The position numbers and the translations under genes were made by a program. From assembly GCA_944390715.1 (NCBI GenBank), contig CALXQS010000005.1, positions 51,635-115,634 of the forward strand: a stretch of DNA of 64,000 nt. Direction: 5' to 3'. Shown here in pieces: positions 10,847 through 20,091 of the stretch; within the stretch, counting starts at the first letter, position 1, and the number at the start of each line of letters is the position of its first letter. The stretch is from an uncultured Duodenibacillus sp. GTDB lineage: Bacteria > Pseudomonadota > Gammaproteobacteria > Burkholderiales > Burkholderiaceae_F. The notes under the pieces were generated by a model. That model was not told where the DNA came from. It was given only the letters and a program-made list of their open reading frames with translations, and ran no database searches.

Positions 10847-10875
10847 ATTGTATTGGAAACGAGCCTGCATGACAA
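10847..10875 (-). promoter_or_regulatory. sigma70 promoter of the SRP RNA
   Basis: On the minus strand TTGTCA (10870-10875) is followed after exactly 17 bp by TACAAT (10847-10852), each with five of six consensus bases. The predicted transcription start falls at the 5' arm of the SRP RNA, about seven bases on. Confidence 0.85.
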
Positions 10876-11041
10876 ACGCATGACCGTTTTTTTTTAAAAA
10901 AAATTCAAAAAACCGACCCCGCTGCCTGATCTGAACCACAATTCTTTGTTCAAAAATTGCGAGCCACATCAATGCCGAGGCCGGCCTTCTTTTTGACTGC
11001 TCTCGCCGCGCCCCAAAGAGCGCGGGCTGCAGCATCAAAAA

Positions 11042-11803
11042 CTACTTGGCGGCAGCGCCGAACCACTTGGCGTAAATCTTGTCGTACGTGCCGTCTTCAC
11101 GCATGCCGCGCAGTTCCTTATTGATCTTTTCAGCCACGGCCGTGTTGCCTTTTTTCACGGCAAATCCAAAATGCTCGCTGTCGAACTTGACGGCATTTTG
11201 CTGTGCAAGCCCCTTGGCGGCACGCGGATTCTTGACGATGAAGTAGCCGATCACCGGACGATCGGTGATGACCGCGTCGCACCCCTTCATCTTGAGGTCC
11301 ATGAAGGCTTCAGCGCCCGTATTGAACGACTTGACCTCAGCGCCCTTGATTCCCTTGGCAACGTCTGCACCCGTCGTGCCGATCTGCACTGCAATCTTCT
11401 TTCCCTCAAGATCCTTCACGGACTTGTATTTGTCGAGCTCATCGGCGCGCACCATCAGGCTTTGCCCTGCCTCATAGTACGGATCGCAGAAATCGACGCG
11501 CTTTTTGCGCTCTTCGGTGATCGTAATGCCGCTCACGGCCACGTCGATCGTTCCAGTGAGAAGAGCCGGAATCAAGCCGTCAAACCCCATGTTGACGATT
11601 TCAACTTCGAGGCCGGCGCGCTTGCCGATTTCACGAATGAGATCCATGTCAAAACCGACATACTGACGTGTCGACGTTTCCATAAATTCAAACGGCGCAA
11701 ACGTCGGGTGCGTGCCCACGCGCAGTTCCTCAGCAGCAGAGGCAGCAAAAGAACCAGTAGCGAGCACGGCGGCGCAGACGACCGCAAAGAGCTTGTTCTT
11801 CAT
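11042..11803 (-). CDS. periplasmic amino-acid-binding protein of an ABC importer
   Basis: Captures an amino acid in the periplasm for import. The 253-residue protein begins with a cleavable signal peptide (1-23, ending FAASA) and then shows the family 3 solute-binding pattern: LRVGTHPTFAPFEF, GFDMDLIREI near 55, VAVSGITITEERKKRVDF near 94-111, and a C-terminal GTYDKIYAKWFG. The overall pattern resembles the glutamine/basic amino acid group (GlnH, ArtJ), but the ligand cannot be fixed by reading. No permease or ATPase gene is adjacent, so it must share a membrane complex encoded elsewhere. The start is the ATG at 11803. A GCATAAAAT box about 90 bp upstream may be part of its promoter. Confidence 0.88.
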   Translation of the reverse strand: MKNKLFAVVCAAVLATGSFAASAAEELRVGTHPTFAPFEFMETSTRQYVGFDMDLIREIGKRAGLEVEIVNMGFDGLIPALLTGTIDVAVSGITITEERKKRVDFCDPYYEAGQSLMVRADELDKYKSVKDLEGKKIAVQIGTTGADVAKGIKGAEVKSFNTGAEAFMDLKMKGCDAVITDRPVIGYFIVKNPRAAKGLAQQNAVKFDSEHFGFAVKKGNTAVAEKINKELRGMREDGTYDKIYAKWFGAAAK

Positions 11804-11946
11804 TTTTATCTCCGTTTTTCCGAATGTTTAGATTTGAGCCCGTGAGCGTCGCGCGTTTGCACAGGCCGCAAAGAAGCATGCCGAGGGATTTTATGCTTCG
11901 GCAGAGCGAATTTTCGCATGATTTGAACGAGCGATGATCTCCTAAT

Positions 11947-12450
11947 TCAAGTTGAAATTTTAGAAATGCGCTGTCCGAGCGTCCCTTCAAGCCAGTCGGC
12001 AGCCCGGCCTTTTCCTGGAATGACGCACTCGGGCAAGATGTCCGTCAGAGGCCTCAGCACAAAAGCTCTCTCGTGCATGCGAGGATGAGGCACCACAAGT
12101 CTGCTGGTGCAGATCGTCTGACTGCCCCACAGCAAAACGTCCAAATCAAGCGTTCGGGGTGCGTTGCGCACGCCGGCAGGACGCACGCGGCCGTGCAGGT
12201 TTTCAAGCCATTGCAGCTCATCGAGAAGCTCTTGCGGGGCAAGCGCCGTTTTCACTGTGCACACCGCATTGACGTAGTCGGGCCCCGAGGAATCAACAGG
12301 CGCAGTTTTGTAGAAAGGACTGACCGCGACAAGCTCCGTTTGCGGCAGCTTGCCAATCTCCTTGAGCACGCCCGCAAGCGTCTCCAGCGGATTGCCCAAA
12401 TTTGCCCCCAACCCTAAAACCACGAGCGGCTCAATCGTCTGCTCAGACAT
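11947..12450 (-). CDS. folK: 2-amino-4-hydroxy-6-hydroxymethyldihydropteridine pyrophosphokinase
   Basis: Transfers pyrophosphate from ATP to the pterin in folate synthesis. The 167-residue protein has LGLGANLGNP at 13-22 and the HPRMHERAFVLRPL signature near 118-131. Its ATG at 12450 overlaps the last eight bases of pcnB, so translation is coupled. The pcnB-folK pairing is common in proteobacteria. Confidence 0.96.
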   Translation of the reverse strand: MSEQTIEPLVVLGLGANLGNPLETLAGVLKEIGKLPQTELVAVSPFYKTAPVDSSGPDYVNAVCTVKTALAPQELLDELQWLENLHGRVRPAGVRNAPRTLDLDVLLWGSQTICTSRLVVPHPRMHERAFVLRPLTDILPECVIPGKGRAADWLEGTLGQRISKIST

Positions 12451-14140
12451 GATCTGCCCCCAGCACGTCTTCTATTTTCGGCTTGGGCTTGCGGCGGCGA
12501 CGGCGTCTCTTGACAGGTTCCTGCTCAAGTTGACCGTCTTCCTGGAGTTCGGGAGCACCCTCAGCCTGCGCAGCCATCCCTTCGACAGAGTCAGCGGATT
12601 TTGCCGACGCGCTTTTTCTTCTGCGCCGAGGCTTGGCCTCGGCGCTTGGCTGCAGATCCTCTGCCGCCGCGCCCTGCTCGGAGAAAGCCGACGATTGCTT
12701 CGATGCCGAAGCCGTCTTTGCACGCCTCGAACGTCGGGGCGCGGCATTTTCCCGCTCCTGTTCGACCTGCGAGAGCAGGGCCTCTTCACTTGCCAAATCC
12801 GCCTCTTCTCTGCGCCGGCGATTGCCGGCTCGGGCTTTGCTTGCGGTACGGCGCGCCGCGCGCTCTTGGTCGGCGATCATGACGGCGCGCGCGTCGGCAT
12901 CGGCCTGGGCAAAGTTTTCCCACCAGCGAACCAAATCCGACGGAATGTGTCCCAACAGGCTTCTCAAGAGCATAAAGTCGTAGCCTGCGCGATATTTGGG
13001 ATGCTCGACAAGGGTATAGGGATTTTTGCCCGTACGCCGCTCAAAGCGCAGCTGCAGCATCCAAATCAGCTTGATGTCCGCAACGAAGCGGTGCTGAATG
13101 GCCAGCTTCTGGCACTGCGTGGCGATCACGTCGTCGGCCGCAGCATAAAGTGCCCGCGAGCGGATCATGCCTTGATTCTGCTGGTAGGCGTCCCAGCGCT
13201 TTTTCACTTGCGGCCACAAAAGCGTGGCAAATAAAAATGACGGCGAGATCTTCTTGCCTACGGCAATGCGCTCGTCGGTTCGCCGCAGCGCAAGCATAAG
13301 AAACTTCTCGCCTTCCTCTTCATCCAAAATGACGTCGAGCATGGGCAAAAGCGAGCGATGCAGCCCTTCGGTCCGCAGCTTGAGCAGACAGTCTTCGGCG
13401 TGCCCGCTAGTAAAAAGCTTCATCACTTCGTCAAAAAGACGCGCTGCCGGCACGTTTTCCAGCGTGCGGGCCATCTTTGGAATGGCCCTCTCCGTGGCCT
13501 TGTCCATCGTAAAGCCAAGCTTGGCGGCAATGCGCACCGCACGCATCATGCGCACGGGATCTTCGCGGTATCGAACAAGCGGATCGCCGATCATGGCCAA
13601 GCGCCGGCGCGAGATGTCTTCAAAGCCGCCGTGGTAGTCAAACACTTCCTGCGTGCTCGGATCGTAGTACAGCGCGTTGATCGTAAAGTCGCGCCTTGCC
13701 GCGTCTTCCCACATTTCGCCAAAGACGTTGTCGCTGATCACGCGGCCGGAAGCATCCTTTCTGACGCCGGCCGCGTCCAATGCGCGAAACGTTGAGCACT
13801 CGATGATCTCTTCGCCGAAGACGACATGCACCAAACGAAAACGCCGACCGATGATGTAGGCGCGCTTTTGCGCGCGCTTGACCTGCTCGGGCGTAGCGTC
13901 GGTCACCACGTCAAAATCTTTTGGAGTCACGCCAAGAAGAAGATCTCGAACGGCGCCTCCGACCACGTAGGCCTTGTAGCCTCGCGCGTGCAGAATTTCA
14001 CACGTTCTGCGAGCTGCCCAGCTCACCTTTTGCGGATCAATGCCGTGCTCTTCAGAGCCGATAATCCGAGGCGTGCGGTTGGGCTCGGATTTTTTTCCGC
14101 TGGTCCACCCTGCAACAAGCTTCTTGACGTATTCAAACAC
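12443..14140 (-). CDS. pcnB: poly(A) polymerase I
   Basis: Adds 3' poly(A) tails that mark RNAs for decay. The nucleotidyltransferase motif GGAVRDLLLG and the metal-binding DFD follow at about 61-77. I prefer the GTG at 14140 (565 residues) because GGAG sits nine bases before it; a GTG at 14155 would place that site inside the gene. After about residue 430 the tail is low complexity, rich in Ala, Ser, Glu and Arg, and ends in a run of arginines (VKRRRRRRKPKPK), which could bind RNA or the degradosome. It overlaps folK. Confidence 0.94.
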   Translation of the reverse strand: MFEYVKKLVAGWTSGKKSEPNRTPRIIGSEEHGIDPQKVSWAARRTCEILHARGYKAYVVGGAVRDLLLGVTPKDFDVVTDATPEQVKRAQKRAYIIGRRFRLVHVVFGEEIIECSTFRALDAAGVRKDASGRVISDNVFGEMWEDAARRDFTINALYYDPSTQEVFDYHGGFEDISRRRLAMIGDPLVRYREDPVRMMRAVRIAAKLGFTMDKATERAIPKMARTLENVPAARLFDEVMKLFTSGHAEDCLLKLRTEGLHRSLLPMLDVILDEEEGEKFLMLALRRTDERIAVGKKISPSFLFATLLWPQVKKRWDAYQQNQGMIRSRALYAAADDVIATQCQKLAIQHRFVADIKLIWMLQLRFERRTGKNPYTLVEHPKYRAGYDFMLLRSLLGHIPSDLVRWWENFAQADADARAVMIADQERAARRTASKARAGNRRRREEADLASEEALLSQVEQERENAAPRRSRRAKTASASKQSSAFSEQGAAAEDLQPSAEAKPRRRRKSASAKSADSVEGMAAQAEGAPELQEDGQLEQEPVKRRRRRRKPKPKIEDVLGADHV

Positions 14141-14187
14141 TATTCGTAGCTCCACTTAGAATTTTCTCTGCTCTTTTGATCTCGCCG

Positions 14188-14925
14188 TCACAGCCGGCAA
14201 GGCGCAAGCCTTTGAGCAATTTCAGCCGTCTGCTGCAGCTCGCGGGCGCCAAACGTATTCAAAATTTTCCAGCCGCGCCTGCAGGCCGTCTGCTCCAGTG
14301 CTTTTTCAGCATTGACGGCAAAGCATCTCCCGCCCATTCTCTCGACAAATTCGAACAAGGGAAGGTCTGCACAAGAGTCTGAATAAAAATCAATGCCCTC
14401 AATGTCCGCACCCTGCTCCGACAAACGCTCAAGAAGGCGCTGCACCATCACCACCTTGCCTTCCTGAAACGAGGCGATGCCATCGAGCCGCCCGGTAAAC
14501 TCCCCGTCAGGCGTCTGCTCAGGGTGAGCTGCAAGGGTATGGTCGATGCCGAAAACTCGGGCAACGGCGCCTGAAACAAAGTCGTAGGTTGCCGTACACA
14601 GCGCCGTTTGATCTCCTGCTTTGGCGTAGCTCTCGACCAGTTGGCGGGAGGCTTGCGGCACTGCCGGCTCGATGATGGTCTTGATGTAGTCAGACAGTGC
14701 GGCTTCGAGCTTTTGGCGCTTGAACTGCGCCAAAAATTTCATTTGAAAATCCTCAAATTCGTCGATATCGATTGTGCCTGCGCGATACTCTCGGGCAAAC
14801 CGGCGCAGTTCCTGAACGACAGGCACCGGATCAAGTCCCTGTACGTGCACGAGCCAGCGCACCCACATGTCGCCCGTATCGAGCGGCATCAAGGTATGGT
14901 CAAGATCAAAAACGGCGAGCTTCAT
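14188..14925 (-). CDS. HAD-superfamily phosphatase (HAD-IB, SerB-like)
   Basis: The N-terminal FDLDHTLMPLDTGDMW (6-21) carries the nucleophile Asp and the second acid of the HAD fold. YSDSCADLPLF near 201-211 holds the metal-binding acids. The 245-residue length and the helical cap match the HAD-IB group that includes phosphoserine phosphatase-like and CicA-like enzymes, but the substrate is unknown. It lies between hda and pcnB on the same strand, eight bases below hda, and is probably co-transcribed with it, an arrangement seen in other Burkholderiales. Confidence 0.88.
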   Translation of the reverse strand: MKLAVFDLDHTLMPLDTGDMWVRWLVHVQGLDPVPVVQELRRFAREYRAGTIDIDEFEDFQMKFLAQFKRQKLEAALSDYIKTIIEPAVPQASRQLVESYAKAGDQTALCTATYDFVSGAVARVFGIDHTLAAHPEQTPDGEFTGRLDGIASFQEGKVVMVQRLLERLSEQGADIEGIDFYSDSCADLPLFEFVERMGGRCFAVNAEKALEQTACRRGWKILNTFGARELQQTAEIAQRLAPCRL

Positions 14926-14932
14926 TTTTTTT

Positions 14933-15619
14933 TCAGCATTTAGTCAAAGCAGGATAGCGCCTGCGTTCGGCGTTAAAGCTCTGCAGGCATTCGTTGAGCA
15001 GTGCAAAGCTCACCTTCTTTTTGGTCTGCATGCAGCGGCGGTCTATTTTATCGAGGAACTCGCGAAGCCCGCGCATGTCGCGCGGGCCGTGCTCGCTCAC
15101 CCAGCGGGAAAACTCAGGCGAAATTCTCAGTCCCCGCGCCTGGGCAAGCCGGACGAACTCGCCCTCAGCAAGCACATCCGGCAAATAGTCAATCCGGTAG
15201 GCAAGTCCCCAGGAAAGCCGCGTGCGGATATCTTCTCGAACAGCAAGCTCGCGCACCGAATGTGCTCCGGCGGTCACCAAACGCGCGCTGGGATGGCTGC
15301 GCACGGCATTCATCAGATGAAAAAGTTTTTCGAGATCTTCTTCGTTGAGCTGCTCGACATTGTCGACCGTATAAAGGCAGACTGATTCGTCAAACTCAGG
15401 CACACGCCAGCGCTGAAAAGGCGTCAGGCTGCGCAGCAGGTGCGTGCGGCCGCTGCCCGGCGGCCCCCATATGTAGATGAACTGCGGCCCCAAGCCCGCA
15501 CGGCAGGACTTTAAAGCAGCCACGAGCTCAGCATTGTCGCCGGCGACAAAATTTTCCAGCGTCGGGGCTTCGGGCTCAATGAGATCCAGAGCGATCTGCT
15601 GCGTCGGTTGTCTAAACAC
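14933..15619 (-). CDS. hda: DnaA regulatory inactivator Hda
   Basis: Works with the loaded beta clamp to make DnaA hydrolyse its ATP and so prevents re-initiation of replication. I start it at the GTG at 15619 (228 residues, normal Hda length); the longer open frame upstream has no similarity. The N-terminal QIALDL at 8-13 is a clamp-binding motif. GPPGSGRTH at 52-60 is the Walker A, with Arg in place of Lys as in other Hda proteins. The ribosome site before the GTG is weak. Confidence 0.92.
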   Translation of the reverse strand: MFRQPTQQIALDLIEPEAPTLENFVAGDNAELVAALKSCRAGLGPQFIYIWGPPGSGRTHLLRSLTPFQRWRVPEFDESVCLYTVDNVEQLNEEDLEKLFHLMNAVRSHPSARLVTAGAHSVRELAVREDIRTRLSWGLAYRIDYLPDVLAEGEFVRLAQARGLRISPEFSRWVSEHGPRDMRGLREFLDKIDRRCMQTKKKVSFALLNECLQSFNAERRRYPALTKC

Positions 15620-15850
15620 TTCTGTTTGAAACGGTGGCGTTGGGCAAGCCGGCTGCAATGAGCCAGACCGGCAGAAACAAAAACTTTTCGCAAAGAACGC
15701 CGCATTCATCAAAAGCGTCCATTGCAAGGCCAAAGCAGAAGGCTGCCCGTACTGCAAACCTTCGGCTAAAATTAAAAGATTAGGTGCGTACGTGGCGAAG
15801 TTTAGCGCGCGACGCCTCAAAACGATTGATTTTTGTCTTGAGTTTTAAAC

Positions 15851-16879
15851 ATGACCCAACTTTCCTATGCAGCTGCCGGCGTTTCGATCGATGCCGGCGA
15901 CGAACTCGTCGAACGCATCAAGCCCGCTGCCAAGCGCACCATGATCCCTGGCGTGCTCGGTTCCATCGGCGGCTTCGGCGCCCTCTTTGAGATCAGCAAA
16001 GAGTACAAGAATCCCGTGCTTGTTTCGGGCACCGACGGCGTCGGCACCAAGCTGATGCTTGCCTTCCAGCTCAACCGTCACGACACGGTGGGGCAAGACT
16101 TGGTTGCCATGAGCGTCAACGACATTCTCGTGCAGGGCGCCCGCAGCATCTTCTTTCTGGACTATTTCGGCTGCGGCAAGCTCGATGTCGACACGGCCGA
16201 GCGCGTCGTCAAAGGCATTGCCAAGGGGTGCGAACTTGCCGGCTGCGCGCTGATCGGCGGCGAAACGGCCGAAATGCCGGGCATGTATCCTGAAGGCGAA
16301 TACGATCTCGCCGGCTTTGCCGTCGGCATCGTTGAAAAGGACGACATCATCGACGGCCGTACGATTGCCGAAGGCGATATTGTGCTTGGCCTGGCCAGCT
16401 CTGGTCCGCACTCCAACGGCTTTTCGTTGATCCGCAAGGTGGTGGAGGTCTCGGGAGCCGACTGGTCGATGCCCTTTGACGGCGCCACGCTCGCAGACCG
16501 CGCCATGGAACCCACGCGCATCTACGTGCGTCAGGTTCTGGAAGTGATGAAATCAGTCAAAATCAAAGGCATGGCGCACATCACCGGCGGCGGCCTTGTA
16601 GAAAACATTCCGCGCGTCCTTGACGATTCTCTTCAGTGCGTCGTCAAGGCCGACAGCTGGAAGCGTCCGGCGATTTTCGACTGGCTTCAGGAAAAAGGCA
16701 ATATCGATTCGCATGAGATGCACCGCGTCTTCAACAACGGCATCGGCATGGCTGTCATCGTTTCTCCCGAAGATGCCGACCGCGCTGAAGCGCTCTTTAA
16801 GGAACAGGGCGAGACGGTCTACCGCATCGGCGGCATCGTTCGCCGTCCCGAGGGAGCCCCGGGCTGCATCGTCATCTAA
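15851..16879 (+). CDS. purM: phosphoribosylformylglycinamidine cyclo-ligase
   Basis: Closes the imidazole ring to form AIR in purine synthesis. The 342 residues include the N-terminal [20 protein letters not shown], the conserved GTDGVGTKL near 60-68 and [11 protein letters not shown] near 139-149. The start is the ATG at 15851. It is divergent from hda with about 230 bp between, where a GCTAAAAT box at about 15770 may be its -10. A hairpin follows it. Confidence 0.97.
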   Translation: MTQLSYAAAGVSIDAGDELVERIKPAAKRTMIPGVLGSIGGFGALFEISKEYKNPVLVSGTDGVGTKLMLAFQLNRHDTVGQDLVAMSVNDILVQGARSIFFLDYFGCGKLDVDTAERVVKGIAKGCELAGCALIGGETAEMPGMYPEGEYDLAGFAVGIVEKDDIIDGRTIAEGDIVLGLASSGPHSNGFSLIRKVVEVSGADWSMPFDGATLADRAMEPTRIYVRQVLEVMKSVKIKGMAHITGGGLVENIPRVLDDSLQCVVKADSWKRPAIFDWLQEKGNIDSHEMHRVFNNGIGMAVIVSPEDADRAEALFKEQGETVYRIGGIVRRPEGAPGCIVI

Positions 16880-16920
16880 AGCAGCGGCGACGCCCTAAAA
16901 CACATTCTTTTTGGAATGCA

Positions 16921-16960
16921 GGATTCGCAAAGACAGTTCTTTTGCGAATCCTCTTCTTGT
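16921..16960 (+). terminator. hairpin downstream of purM
   Basis: A perfect 11-bp stem (16921-16931 with 16941-16951) is followed by a T-rich but broken tract. It probably ends purM transcription. Confidence 0.65.
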
Positions 16961-17063
16961 CTGAGGCGCCCCATTTTCTGCTTCGCTCTTTCTGTGCGGT
17001 TCTTGACACAGAGCATGCTTGAGCCTTGAAAAATTGCTGCACCTTCATAGAAACACCCTTGCT

Positions 17064-17678
17064 ATGGCCGACTCTTCGGAAAAATCCCCTCTCTGCGCTC
17101 CTGGTCCGCGCAGCGCTTTTGACGTTTTCTGGGTCTTCACTCTTATTGGCATTCAGTCTTTCGGCGGCGCGCTTGCCATTGCGCAGCGCGAGCTCATCGA
17201 CTTACGCCGTTGGTTTGACGTCGACGAATTCGTCAGCGTTCTCACAGTTTGTCAATCGCTGCCCGGACCAAACGTCTGCATTCTGAGCGTCGTGACCGGC
17301 GATAAATTCTTCGGTTTAAAAGGGGCGCTTGCCGGACTCATTGGGATCACCTGGCTGCCCCTCATCATTCTGTCTTCGGCCATCGTTCTTTACCAAGGCT
17401 TTTCCGATCTTCCTGAAGTGCAGGGAGCGCTTCGCGGCATGGCTGGAGTCACGGCAGGAATGGTGCTCGGTTCAGCCCTGAAGCTGTCGCGGTCAGCCAA
17501 AAACTCTCCCCTGGGCATCATCGCCTGGACGCTTTTTGCCGGAGCCGCCTTTGCGGCAACAGCGATCGTGCACATTCCGCTGGTTTGGACGCTTATGCTT
17601 GTCGGAGGATCGGGAATTGCGCTGGCAGTTGCAAAGCTTCATCAACCTTCAGGCTCTCGGACTTCGGACAAGGAGTAA
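17064..17678 (+). CDS. chrA1: chromate transporter, N-type half (short CHR protein)
   Basis: One half of a split CHR-family inner-membrane transporter, known for chromate efflux though many members have other anion substrates. I start at the ATG at 17064 (204 residues); the open frame begins earlier at a TTG. It has about six membrane segments, the conserved VFWVFTLIGIQSFGGALA stretch near 20-37 and the QSLPGPN motif. Five bases separate it from the partner gene, so they act as a pair. Confidence 0.9.
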   Translation: MADSSEKSPLCAPGPRSAFDVFWVFTLIGIQSFGGALAIAQRELIDLRRWFDVDEFVSVLTVCQSLPGPNVCILSVVTGDKFFGLKGALAGLIGITWLPLIILSSAIVLYQGFSDLPEVQGALRGMAGVTAGMVLGSALKLSRSAKNSPLGIIAWTLFAGAAFAATAIVHIPLVWTLMLVGGSGIALAVAKLHQPSGSRTSDKE

Positions 17679-17683
17679 ATCAA

Positions 17684-18202
17684 ATGCCGGTTGCAGCAAG
17701 CATCTTCATTCACTTCTTTTGCATTTCATTTTTGGGCATCGGCGGCTTCATCGTGACGCTGCCCGACATCTACCGCTGGATTGTCGCCGCCGACGGCCTC
17801 ATGACGCCGGAAGCCTTTCAAGCGGCTGTTGCAATTGGCCAAGCTTCACCTGGCCCCAACATGATCATTTGCTGGGCAATCGGCTGGTTTGCCATGGGAC
17901 CGGCCGGCGCTGCGGCGGCACTTGCAGGAACCGTGATTCCTTTTTCAACGCTGGCGCTCATTGTCGGTCGCTTTTTTTCTCACCACGCATCATCGCTCGC
18001 GGTGAGAGCCTACCGCGTAGGCATGGCCCCTGTTTCCATTGCCTTGCTCTACGCAGCGGGCTATACGCTTCTTGCCCCCAACCTTTCGCTGCCGATGCTT
18101 GCTCTTGCCGCTCTGACGATGGCGCTCATCTGCTGGACAAAAGTCCCCGCAATTGTTCTCATTGCCATAGGGGGCGTGGTCGGCGCACTCGGTTTCGTTT
18201 GA
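17684..18202 (+). CDS. chrA2: chromate transporter, C-type half (short CHR protein)
   Basis: Second half of the split CHR transporter, 172 residues. The ATG at 17684 has AGGAG eight bases before it and lies five bases after the first half. It shows FFCISFLGIGGFIVTLPD near 10-27 and the second PGPN motif (GQASPGPNMIICW). Known short CHR pairs form hetero-oligomers with antiparallel topology; that is family knowledge. The chromate link here is only by homology. Confidence 0.9.
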   Translation: MPVAASIFIHFFCISFLGIGGFIVTLPDIYRWIVAADGLMTPEAFQAAVAIGQASPGPNMIICWAIGWFAMGPAGAAAALAGTVIPFSTLALIVGRFFSHHASSLAVRAYRVGMAPVSIALLYAAGYTLLAPNLSLPMLALAALTMALICWTKVPAIVLIAIGGVVGALGFV

Positions 18203-18316
18203 CGCTTTTTCTCTGACCGAGCCGAGATTTTTTCGTTCTGCTCAATCAAGACGAGCAGCTTTGCTTTTATCCTCCTATCATTGGTCAGGCTGTGTTTATC
18301 CCAGAAGGAGGTTTCC

Positions 18317-19978
18317 ATGTCCAGTACGCGCCGCAGATTCTTGCAAACGCTTGCCGCAGGCTCGGCACTTGCCGCAGGCGCCTCTCAGGCCGCAAAAAGC
18401 ACCAGAACGCCGTTTGATTTTTCCGCCGACATCGTCGTCGTTGGGCTGGGCGCTGCGGGTGCGGCGACTGCGATCACGGCCGCCGACAACAAGGCGCAGG
18501 TCATTGTTCTGGAGCGCCAGCCCATGGCCACGCTGCGCTCCAATACGCGCCTTTCTGGCGGATACATTCATTGTCCGGACAAGAGGGGCAGCAAGAAGGC
18601 GCTCTTGTCATACTTCACAGCGCTTTTTTCCGGCGCCTACGATTCGCTTCCCTCCGTAGGCGAAGAGGAAGCCGTTTCGAAAAAGATGGCTCAGCACTGG
18701 ACTGACATCACTCCGCATCTCGTTGACTGGCTCAAGTCGCTCGATCCCGATTTGAAAATGCTCAAGACCGGCGGCGGCGCACAGTACGTTAATTTCCCCG
18801 GTGCAAAAGAGTGCAGCTACGCTGTCTACCGCTCCTCTTATCAAGACGTCATCAACAACAAAACCACCACCTACAATCTGCCCAAGTCCAAAGCCACAGA
18901 AGGAGAAGCCCTGCATCAGGCGCTCATCCACGGCATCCAGGTCCGCAAAGATCGAATCACTGTCATGGACAAGACGCGAGCCGTTGAGCTGATCACGGAC
19001 GAGAACAAGCGCGTCGTCGGCATTGCTGCCAAAAACGGCGGAAAAACCATTCGAATCGCCGCCAAGAAAGGCGTTGCGCTTTGCTGCGGCGGCTACGAGT
19101 ACAGCGCCCCCATGCGCAAAGCTTTCTTTGGAGGACTGCCCGTTGCCGGATGGGCCTTTTACGGCACCATCTTCAACGAAGGCGACGGCATCCGCATGGG
19201 CCTTGATGCGGGAGCCTCGCTCACCAAGGCCGGCTCGTGCGCAGCCCGCATGATTTGGGCACCTCCCGTCGAATTCAACGGCATGCGCATCGGCGTCACC
19301 ACAAACGGCATCGGCAGTCCGCATTCCATTGTCGTCAACTCTTTGGGCGAGCGTTTTGCCAATGAGTCGCTCATCACGGGCGGCATCACCAACAACTGCT
19401 TTTATGAGAAGGCCTGCGAGCAGAGTTTGAAGACTCTCACATTTGACAATCTGCCTTCCTGGCTTGTGATGGACGAGACGATGTTCAACTCCCGGCAGCT
19501 TGCCAACGTAACGCGCTCAACCGTCGGCTATGGGTTTGTAGACTTTAAAAACAACGCCGATGCGCTCAAAAAAGGCTGGATTCTCAAAGGCAGCACGATT
19601 GAAGAACTTGCTTCAAAGATTGCGGCAACGGGCGGCAGCTCGGCGCGCATGAAGCCGGAGACGCTCAAGCGCACGATCGACGCTTTCAACGCCGATTGCC
19701 GCGCCGGTCGCGACACGCTGTTCGGCCGCAGCAAGAGCACGCTGCAGCCCGTTGAAAAGGCGCCTTTCTTTGCGATTCCGCTTTTTGCCGGCGGCTCCAA
19801 CACAAAAGGAGGACTTGCCACAACAGCCGATCGCGAAGTACTCGATTGGAGCGGCAAAGCAATTCCTGGCCTTTATGCAGTAGGCGAAATCGCCTGCGGC
19901 CTCAACCGCGGCGGAGCCATGCTCACTGATGCGCTGGTCTTCGGCATTGTTTGCGGCAAGAAAATGACGCAAGCTTAA
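18317..19978 (+). CDS. Tat-exported FAD-dependent oxidoreductase (FAD_binding_2 family)
   Basis: Likely a periplasmic reductase or dehydrogenase. The ATG at 18317 has a strong AAGGAGG site. Residues 1-25 are a twin-arginine signal (TRRRFLQ, then a hydrophobic core to ASQA). The FAD-binding GLGAAG is at 43-48 and a C-terminal GLYAVGE-type FAD motif follows. The His-containing HxMGG loop of fumarate reductases reads SNTKGG here, closer to ketosteroid-dehydrogenase-like members, so fumarate reduction is doubtful. There is no haem domain and no cytochrome gene beside it; electrons must come from a separate quinol oxidase or cytochrome. Sutterella-type bacteria carry many such paralogues, with various proposed acceptors. 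Confidence 0.88.
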   Translation: MSSTRRRFLQTLAAGSALAAGASQAAKSTRTPFDFSADIVVVGLGAAGAATAITAADNKAQVIVLERQPMATLRSNTRLSGGYIHCPDKRGSKKALLSYFTALFSGAYDSLPSVGEEEAVSKKMAQHWTDITPHLVDWLKSLDPDLKMLKTGGGAQYVNFPGAKECSYAVYRSSYQDVINNKTTTYNLPKSKATEGEALHQALIHGIQVRKDRITVMDKTRAVELITDENKRVVGIAAKNGGKTIRIAAKKGVALCCGGYEYSAPMRKAFFGGLPVAGWAFYGTIFNEGDGIRMGLDAGASLTKAGSCAARMIWAPPVEFNGMRIGVTTNGIGSPHSIVVNSLGERFANESLITGGITNNCFYEKACEQSLKTLTFDNLPSWLVMDETMFNSRQLANVTRSTVGYGFVDFKNNADALKKGWILKGSTIEELASKIAATGGSSARMKPETLKRTIDAFNADCRAGRDTLFGRSKSTLQPVEKAPFFAIPLFAGGSNTKGGLATTADREVLDWSGKAIPGLYAVGEIACGLNRGGAMLTDALVFGIVCGKKMTQA

Positions 19979-20017
19979 GAAGCTTTCAGCCGACAGAATC
20001 TTTAAAAAGCGCTTTTT

Positions 20018-20062
20018 TGCCGCAGCAGCCATCACTTATCGCAAGCTGCTGCGGCAGTTTCA
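20018..20062 (+). terminator. hairpin between the flavoprotein gene and rnfH
   Basis: A perfect 12-bp stem (20018-20029 with 20045-20056) followed by a weak T-rich stretch. It separates the accessory patch from rnfH. Confidence 0.6.
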
Positions 20063-20091
20063 AACTTTATTTTCATTAGATTTTTTTACCC

